Of a stretch of DNA of 9,298 nt, positions 5,242-9,298 are shown piece by piece. Source of the DNA: DASUZB01 sp036377075 (GTDB taxonomy: Bacteria > Actinomycetota > CALGFH01); the NCBI GenBank assembly GCA_036377075.1, contig DASUZB010000253.1, forward strand, positions 1 through 9,298, read 5' to 3'. Each line of letters opens with the position of its first letter. Positions within the stretch are counted from its first letter, which is position 1. The translations under genes were made by a program, and so were the position numbers. The notes beneath the pieces are model-generated. The model worked only from the letters and a program-made list of their open reading frames with translations, was not told the DNA's origin and searched no databases.

Positions 5242-7647
5242 TTAATTCCGCAGCGGCTTGCGCGTGGTGAGCATCGCCTGGATCCGTTCCATCGTCTTCT
5301 CCGTGCGCAGCAGCGCGACGAAGGCCTCGCGCTCCAGCTCCAGGAAATGGTCCTCGCCGACCCACTGGGGCGCCGACAGCTCGCCGCCGCACAGCACCCA
5401 GGCCAGCTTCCTGCCGATCACGCCGTCGTGCTCGCTCGCGTAGCCGCCCCACTGCATCGTCTGCACGCCCATCTCCAGCGCGGCCAGGGTGGGCTTGCCG
5501 GCGGCGAACACCGAGGCCTCACGCGCCGGCGGCCGGTAGCCGGGCGCCAGTTCCAGCACCTCCCACTTGGCCTCGGCCAGCAGGTGGTCGGCGTTGAGCA
5601 CGATGCGGTCGTCCTCGGCCAGGTAGCCGAGCTCGCGCGACTCGACCGCGCTCGTCCCGACCTTGGCCAGCGCGATCGTCTCGAACACCCGCTGCAGGAA
5701 CGGCAGCGGCGGGGCCTGCTCGGACACCCGCATCGCCGGGGAGACCAGGCGGCGCACCAGCTCCTTGCAGCCGCCGCCGGCGGGGACCAGCCCGACGGCC
5801 GTCTCCACCAGGCCCACGTAGGTCTCCAGCGAGGCGACGATCCGGTCGGCGTGCAGGCAGATCTCGGCGCCGCCGCCGAGCGTCTGCCCGTGCGGCGCGG
5901 CCACCACCGGCCGTGGGGCGAAGCGGAAGCCGGCGAGCAGCTCCTGGAGCGACTTCGCGGCCTCCTTGACCTGGTCGTAAGCGCCCTGGTAGGCGGCCAT
6001 GCCGACCTCGCCGAGGTTGGCCCCGACGCAGAAGTTGGCCGCCTGGTTGGCGATCACCAGGCCCTGCCAGTCGCCCCCCTCGAGCTCGGCGAGGGCCTCG
6101 TAGCCGAGCTGGATGACGCCGGCGTCGATGGCGCTGGCGGGCGAGTGGATCTCCAGGCAGAGCACCTGGTCGCCGAGGTCGACGAGGCTGGCCGAGTCGT
6201 TGCCGCGCAGCTCACCGCCGGCGGCCTTGACGGCGGCCAGGTCGAGCGCATCGGGGTCGGTCCGCACCTCCTCGTAGGCGCGGGTGACCGGGCTGTACAC
6301 GGTGCCGTCGCGGTAGAAGGCCTCGTTGCCGGCGTCGAGGAACTCCCGCACCCAGCCGGCCACCTCCAGGCCGAGCGCGTCCATGCGCTCGACCCCGGCC
6401 CGCACCCCGATCACGTCCCAGGTGCGGAACGGGCCGGCCTCCTGGCCGAAGCCCCACTCCATCGCCCGGTCGACCTCGACCAGGGAGTCGGCGATCTCGG
6501 GCACCCGGCGGGCCGCGTAGGCGAGCGTCGGCAACAGGGTGTCGCGCAGGTAGCGGGCGCCGCGGTCGTCGTCGGCGCGGTCGAGCAGGAAGCGCAGGCG
6601 CTCGCCGAGGTCGCGCTGCTCGCGCGCGGCGGCGACGATCGGCAGCTCGGGCTCGGCCGCCGGCCGGTACTCCAGCGTGTCGAGGTCGATCACGTCGAAC
6701 ACGGTCTGCCCGTCGCGCTTGTCGCGCTTGTAGAACCCGGCGCCGCTCTTGATGCCGAGCCGGCCGGCCTCGAGCATGCGCCGCACCGGCTCGGGGGCCA
6801 GCAGCTCCTCGCGGCTCTCGTCGTCGGGGGCGAGCCGGTAGAGGTTGTCGGCCACCCCCAGCATCACGTCGAGGCCGACCTGGTCGGACAGGCGGAAGCT
6901 GGCGGTCTTCGGCCGGCCGACCAGCGGGCCGGTGAGCGCGTCGACCTCCTCGATCGAGTAGCCGTTGGCCAGGGCGTAGCGCATCCCCTGCATGCCGGCG
7001 AAGCTGCCGATGCGGTTGGCGATGAAGTTGGGGGTGTCCTTGGCGGTCACCGCGCCCTTGCCGAGCACCCGCTCGACCAGCGTGCGGACCGTCTCGACCA
7101 CCTCGGGGTCGGTGTCGCCGGTGGGGATCAGCTCGACCAGCTTGAGGTAGCGGGGCGGGTTGAAGAAGTGGGCGCCGAGGAAGCGGCGACGGAAGTCGTC
7201 CGAGCGCCCCTCGGCGATCTGGGCCAGGGGGATGCCCGAGGTGTTGGAGGTGACCACCGCGCCGGGCTTGGCCACCTTCTCGACCCTCGCCATCAGCTCC
7301 TGCTTCGGCTCGAGGCGTTCGACCACCGCCTCGACCACCCAGTCGGCCTGGCCGACCCGGTCGAAATCGTCCTCGAAATTACCCAGGCGAATTCGGCTGG
7401 CAAGGCTGGGGCTCGCGAGGGCGGCCGGCCGGGCGGCTTTCATCCGGTCGAAGCCGGCGTGCACGATGCGATCCCTCACCGCGCGGTCGGTGGTCGAAAG
7501 GCCCTTGGCCGCCTCCTCGGGCGTCGGCTCGCTCGGCGCCAGGTCGAGCAGGTCGACGGCCAGGCCGGCGTTGGCGGCGTGAGCGGCGATGGCGGCGCCC
7601 ATGGTGCCGGCGCCGAGCACGGCGACCCGGCGGATGTCGTCTACCAT
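5242..7647 (-). CDS. fadN: Fused 3-hydroxyacyl-CoA dehydrogenase / enoyl-CoA hydratase (FadN-type)
   Basis: An 801-residue bifunctional beta-oxidation enzyme that hydrates trans-2-enoyl-CoA and oxidises the L-3-hydroxyacyl-CoA with NAD+. The dehydrogenase comes first: the NAD-binding loop GAGTMG at 12-17, catalytic His160 in LGAHFFNPPRYLKLVELIP with Glu172, and NFIANRIG at 207-214, followed by two C-terminal helical dehydrogenase domains to about 430. The crotonase domain (about 490-680) has an oxyanion loop FCVGANLGEVG (539-549) and GGGAE (591-595). Glu595 and Glu615 (VETAVGLVPAGGG) sit where the two hydratase glutamates are expected. The C-terminal 120 residues are helical. This order is that of Bacillus FadN (about 790 residues), the reverse of E. 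coli FadB. The ATG at 7645-7647 has AGGAGG seven bases upstream; 16 extra in-frame residues upstream are unconserved. It is first in an operon with fadA, behind a palindromic operator candidate. Confidence 0.93.
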   Translation of the reverse strand: MVDDIRRVAVLGAGTMGAAIAAHAANAGLAVDLLDLAPSEPTPEEAAKGLSTTDRAVRDRIVHAGFDRMKAARPAALASPSLASRIRLGNFEDDFDRVGQADWVVEAVVERLEPKQELMARVEKVAKPGAVVTSNTSGIPLAQIAEGRSDDFRRRFLGAHFFNPPRYLKLVELIPTGDTDPEVVETVRTLVERVLGKGAVTAKDTPNFIANRIGSFAGMQGMRYALANGYSIEEVDALTGPLVGRPKTASFRLSDQVGLDVMLGVADNLYRLAPDDESREELLAPEPVRRMLEAGRLGIKSGAGFYKRDKRDGQTVFDVIDLDTLEYRPAAEPELPIVAAAREQRDLGERLRFLLDRADDDRGARYLRDTLLPTLAYAARRVPEIADSLVEVDRAMEWGFGQEAGPFRTWDVIGVRAGVERMDALGLEVAGWVREFLDAGNEAFYRDGTVYSPVTRAYEEVRTDPDALDLAAVKAAGGELRGNDSASLVDLGDQVLCLEIHSPASAIDAGVIQLGYEALAELEGGDWQGLVIANQAANFCVGANLGEVGMAAYQGAYDQVKEAAKSLQELLAGFRFAPRPVVAAPHGQTLGGGAEICLHADRIVASLETYVGLVETAVGLVPAGGGCKELVRRLVSPAMRVSEQAPPLPFLQRVFETIALAKVGTSAVESRELGYLAEDDRIVLNADHLLAEAKWEVLELAPGYRPPAREASVFAAGKPTLAALEMGVQTMQWGGYASEHDGVIGRKLAWVLCGGELSAPQWVGEDHFLELEREAFVALLRTEKTMERIQAMLTTRKPLRN

Positions 7648-7706
7648 GCGTGAACCTCCTGGCGGGCGTGTGGCCCCACGATACCGGTTCGGCATCGTCC
7701 ACGGCC

Positions 7707-7724
7707 GACGCCGACGTCGGCGTC
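7707..7724. promoter_or_regulatory. 18-bp perfect palindrome upstream of fadN, candidate operator
   Basis: GACGCCGACGTCGGCGTC reads identically on both strands. It ends 59 bases before the fadN start codon, inside the only stretch (7648-7763) that can hold the operon promoter if the upstream terminator works. A weak -10-like TATCGT lies downstream at 7678-7683 on the minus strand, which would place the palindrome next to the -35 region. Beta-oxidation operons are commonly controlled by TetR-type repressors that release DNA on binding acyl-CoA. That such a protein binds here is inferred. Confidence 0.5.
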
Positions 7725-7763
7725 AGGGGTAAACCCGGAGGTTCCTGGAGGGCGCGTGACGGG

Positions 7764-7806
7764 AAAATCGGAGCGGCGGTGCCGCCGGTCCCGGCACCGC
7801 CGCTCC
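7764..7806 (-). terminator. Rho-independent terminator of the cupredoxin gene
   Basis: Read on the minus strand, a perfect 14-bp stem (GGAGCGGCGGTGCC at 7770-7783 on the plus strand, its complement at 7793-7806) closes a 9-base loop. It is followed by GATTTTCCC, giving a short U-run in the transcript. It lies 133 bases beyond the cupredoxin stop and upstream of fadN, so it should keep cupredoxin transcription from entering the fad operon. A weaker nested hairpin (CGGGGC/GCCCCG arms at 7810-7815 and 7837-7842, with CCTT/AAGG inside) precedes it. Confidence 0.7.
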
Positions 7807-7876
7807 ACTCGGGGCCGGTCGATCCTTCAAGGCTCAGCCCCGGCGCTGCTGCCCTGGCTGGTAACGAGACTCGCAC

Positions 7877-7918
7877 ATCACCTGGGGTGCAAGGTGATCA
7901 CCGTTCGGTTTGGGTGAT
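7877..7918. repeat. Doubled dyad ATCACC-N10-GGTGAT, 20-bp period
   Basis: ATCACC at 7877-7882 and GGTGAT at 7893-7898 form one dyad with a 10-base spacer. ATCACC at 7897-7902 and GGTGAT at 7913-7918 form a second with the same spacer. They share two bases, so GGTGATCACC (7893-7902) is itself a perfect palindrome. A fifth GGTGAT occurs at 7922-7927. The array begins just beyond the cupredoxin stop codon and over 220 bases upstream of fadN. The regular two-turn spacing looks like a binding array for a dimeric protein, though an RNA structure in the cupredoxin 3' region is also possible. Confidence 0.5.
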
Positions 7919-7939
7919 CCTGGTGATGTACGAGCATCG

Positions 7940-8443
7940 TTAGCTGACCACGACCGTCCCGTGCATGCTCGGGTGGATCTCGCAGTGGTAGGGGAAGTTC
8001 CCCGGCTTGACGAAGGCGAAGTTGAACACCGCGCCGGTGGGCACGCTCTTGCCGAAGGTGAGGCCGTCGGCCGTCACCGTGTGGGCCACCTGGTCCTCGT
8101 TGTTCCACGAGACCTTCTGGCCGATGCGGATGTTGAGCTGCCCAGGGGAGAACGTGTTGCCCCTGATGGTGACGCTGGCGTACGGCAGCGGCTGCTGCGC
8201 CGGCTGCGCCTGGGCAGGCTGGCCCTGGGCCTGTTGGCCCTGCGCGGGCGCCTGACCGTACGCGCCCTGCTGTGCCGGCGCCTGGCCGTACTGGCCCTGC
8301 CCCTGGGCGGGGGCTCCGTAGTAGCCGCCGGCGGTCGGCGGCTCGGTCTCGGTCGGGGCGCCGCCGCCCGCGACCGGGGCGCAACCGCTCACCAGCATGC
8401 CGACCGCTACGAGCAGGGTGAGAAGTACAAGCAAACGGCGCAC
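7940..8443 (-). CDS. Cupredoxin (plastocyanin-like) lipoprotein
   Basis: A 167-residue exported copper protein. The N-terminus has two Arg, a hydrophobic core and the lipobox VSGC (Cys21), predicting lipidation at the outer face of the membrane. Residues about 30-85 are a low-complexity Gly/Gln/Ala/Pro/Tyr linker with two YGQAPAQ units. The C-terminal 80 residues form a type-1 copper fold with ligands His121 (VAHTVTADG) and Cys154, His157 and Met160 (YHCEIHPSMHG), the plastocyanin/amicyanin pattern. It likely carries electrons or copper near the membrane; the partner is unknown. I chose the GTG at 8441-8443. The GTG four codons upstream (8453-8455) directly abuts its AGGAG with no spacing, whereas the same AGGAGG lies 11 bases from the chosen start. 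The gene is monocistronic, divergent from the DivI1A-repeat gene, and followed by the doubled dyad and a terminator. Confidence 0.9.
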   Translation of the reverse strand: MRRLLVLLTLLVAVGMLVSGCAPVAGGGAPTETEPPTAGGYYGAPAQGQGQYGQAPAQQGAYGQAPAQGQQAQGQPAQAQPAQQPLPYASVTIRGNTFSPGQLNIRIGQKVSWNNEDQVAHTVTADGLTFGKSVPTGAVFNFAFVKPGNFPYHCEIHPSMHGTVVVS

Positions 8444-8498
8444 TCTACTGGCCACCTCCTGGTGGGGTACGCCAAGTAGAACCCCGGCCGGGACGCCC

Positions 8499-8529
8499 CG
8501 ATGCCCGCGCCGGGACTGTCGATGCCCGC
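8499..8529. promoter_or_regulatory. 10-bp direct repeat, 21-bp period, in the divergent promoter region
   Basis: CGATGCCCGC occurs at 8499-8508 and again at 8520-8529, exactly two helical turns apart. Both lie between the cupredoxin start (8443) and the DivI1A-repeat gene start (8608), where promoters for both must lie. The spacing suits a protein binding one DNA face in tandem, as many response regulators do. No binding protein can be named. The rest of the interval shows only the TATGAT box described separately. Confidence 0.35.
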
Positions 8530-8595
8530 CGTACCAGGCAATTCAGACAGGCAGTGCAGGGCGCGCAGCAAGGGGGCCATTCGCCGCACACGCCG

Positions 8596-8601
8596 TATGA
8601 T
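8596..8601 (+). promoter_or_regulatory. -10 box TATGAT placed for a leaderless transcript
   Basis: TATGAT at 8596-8601 matches five of six bases of the sigma-70 consensus. The first ATG of the DivI1A-repeat gene begins seven bases after its last base, the normal distance to a transcription start. No purine-rich ribosome site precedes the ATG. Together these suggest a leaderless mRNA, which is common in Actinomycetota. I see no good -35 box 16-19 bases upstream. Confidence 0.6.
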
Positions 8602-8607
8602 CTCCAC

Positions 8608-9231
8608 ATGATGGCCGGTTTCTCGCGGCTAACCGCGCAGCAGGTCAACGACCAGACCTTTGCCAGGGCGCTGCGCGGCTACGCCATGCACGAGGTCGAC
8701 GAATTCCTCGACCGGGCCGCCGAGGAGATCGCCCGCTGGCACGAGGCGCTCAGCCGTGGGCGCCGCCCAGGCTCCCGCGTGCTGACCCCGCGGGAGGTCA
8801 GCGAGGTGGTCTTCAACAAGGAGATGCGCGGCTACGACATGGCCGAGGTGGACGACTTCCTCGACGAGCTCGCGGCCGAGCTGGCCCGCCTGCAGAGCGA
8901 GGCCACCAGGCGGGCGACCCCGGTCGGGCGGCGGCTGACCGCCGACGACATCGTGCGCAAGGAGTTCAACATCGCCATGCGCGGCTACGACCGGCGCGAG
9001 GTGGACCGCTTCCTCGACCAGGTGGCCCGCGAGGTGCTGCGCTGGCAGGACGCGCTCGCCCAGGGCTACCGGCCGTCGATGCGCCTGGTCACGCCGCAGG
9101 ACGTCAACGAAAGGCTGTTCGCCAAGGCGGTGCGCGGCTACGCCATGGTCGAGGTCGACGCCTTCCTCGACGAGCTCACCGAGGAGCTCGCCTTCCTGCA
9201 GGACCAGGACCCGCAGGCGCAGTACCGCTAG
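8608..9231 (+). CDS. Four-module DivIVA-type (DivI1A) repeat protein
   Basis: A 207-residue soluble protein made almost wholly of four 41-residue modules at 8-48, 59-99, 110-150 and 161-201, joined by 10-residue Arg-rich linkers. Each has the DivI1A signature: (L/V)T...F....RGY...EVD.FLD, then a short amphipathic helix. The modules match the conserved N-terminal domain of DivIVA/Wag31, which marks curved membrane and poles in Gram-positive bacteria. The long C-terminal coiled coil of true DivIVA is absent, and there is no signal peptide or membrane helix. Repeat proteins of this domain are, as I recall, known in actinobacteria, but their role is unclear; a polar or division scaffold is inferred. 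ATG codons at 8608 and 8611 are adjacent; I take the first because of the leaderless promoter spacing. An upstream in-frame start at 8554 adds only unconserved residues. After the TAG, 9232-9298 shows only a 5-bp hairpin (CTGCC/GGCAG). Confidence 0.88.
   Translation: MMAGFSRLTAQQVNDQTFARALRGYAMHEVDEFLDRAAEEIARWHEALSRGRRPGSRVLTPREVSEVVFNKEMRGYDMAEVDDFLDELAAELARLQSEATRRATPVGRRLTADDIVRKEFNIAMRGYDRREVDRFLDQVAREVLRWQDALAQGYRPSMRLVTPQDVNERLFAKAVRGYAMVEVDAFLDELTEELAFLQDQDPQAQYR
8629..9210 (+). repeat. Four in-frame tandem coding repeats, 153-bp period
   Basis: The 10-mer CGCGGCTACG, encoding most of the RGY motif, is identical in all four copies at 8674, 8827, 8980 and 9133. The interval is exactly 153 bases (51 codons) each time. 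Copies are diverged elsewhere, so the array is old and not a recent slippage product. No insertion or deletion separates the modules. Confidence 0.9.
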
Positions 9232-9298
9232 ACTGCCCGCAGGCAGGGCGACCGAGAGGGCCCGGCGGGCGGCTGGCTCGCCGTGCGTGCGATGAGCC

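Noticed and set aside
4187..5245. A 352-codon open frame on the plus strand opposite the thiolase
   Set aside because: Antisense shadow of a gene with intact thiolase active-site motifs.
5231..5452. N-terminal extension of the thiolase into fadN
   Set aside because: The ATG at 5230 gives a textbook thiolase start with AAGGAG upstream; the extension is Arg-rich out-of-frame fadN sequence.
5347..7653. A 768-codon open frame on the plus strand, antisense to fadN
   Set aside because: It mirrors fadN and arises from the strong G/C bias at third positions; the translation is low-complexity and lacks recognisable motifs, whereas fadN has full catalytic motifs.
7810..7842. Second hairpin next to the main terminator as a separate terminator
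   Set aside because: Only six outer pairs with a large loop and no T-tract; noted within the terminator entry but too weak alone.
8629..9210. CRISPR-like or non-coding tandem array at 153-bp spacing
   Set aside because: The repeats are in frame, diverged at DNA level and conserved as protein motifs; they are coding modules.

Overview
The window is very GC-rich (by eye well over 70%, with strong G/C at third codon positions). It reads as chromosomal DNA of a high-GC Actinomycetota-type bacterium. Supporting signs are the SigE-type ECF sigma factor, an actinobacterial-style histidine kinase with a DGCGGI G1 box, GTG starts, a protein built from DivIVA-type (DivI1A) modules, and a promoter placed for leaderless translation. 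I cannot resolve the lineage further. I see no insertion sequence, tRNA, rRNA or CRISPR array.

Layout from left to right. At 3-554 (+) lies what looks like the N-terminal membrane part of a sensor kinase, open at the left edge and losing its family character near 465, probably a decayed gene. Convergent to it is a two-gene minus-strand operon: an ECF sigma factor (1280-1777) translationally coupled to a single-pass membrane protein (538-1290) in the usual place of an anti-sigma factor, but without a zinc-type anti-sigma motif. A divergent intergenic region (1778-2003) separates it from a plus-strand two-component operon: an OmpR-type response regulator (2004-2735) and a four-helix histidine kinase (2732-4036) that overlap by four bases.

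The kinase converges with a minus-strand beta-oxidation operon: fadN (5242-7647), a fused 3-hydroxyacyl-CoA dehydrogenase/enoyl-CoA hydratase in the Bacillus FadN domain order, and fadA (4046-5230), a thiolase. The two stop codons facing each other at 4034-4048 sit in the arms of one small inverted repeat. Together FadN and FadA would hydrate, oxidise and thiolytically cleave enoyl-CoAs; no acyl-CoA dehydrogenase is in view. An 18-bp perfect palindrome upstream of fadN is a good operator candidate.

Further right, a minus-strand cupredoxin lipoprotein gene (7940-8443) is followed by a doubled inverted repeat (ATCACC-N10-GGTGAT, twice, 20 bp apart) and a strong 14-bp terminator hairpin that insulates it from fadN. 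Divergent from it, a small plus-strand gene (8608-9231) encodes four DivI1A modules spaced by exactly 51 residues (153 bp). A TATGAT box six bases before its ATG, with no Shine-Dalgarno sequence, points to a leaderless mRNA. The most unusual items are this four-module protein, the doubled dyad at 7877-7918 and the non-canonical sigma-partner protein.
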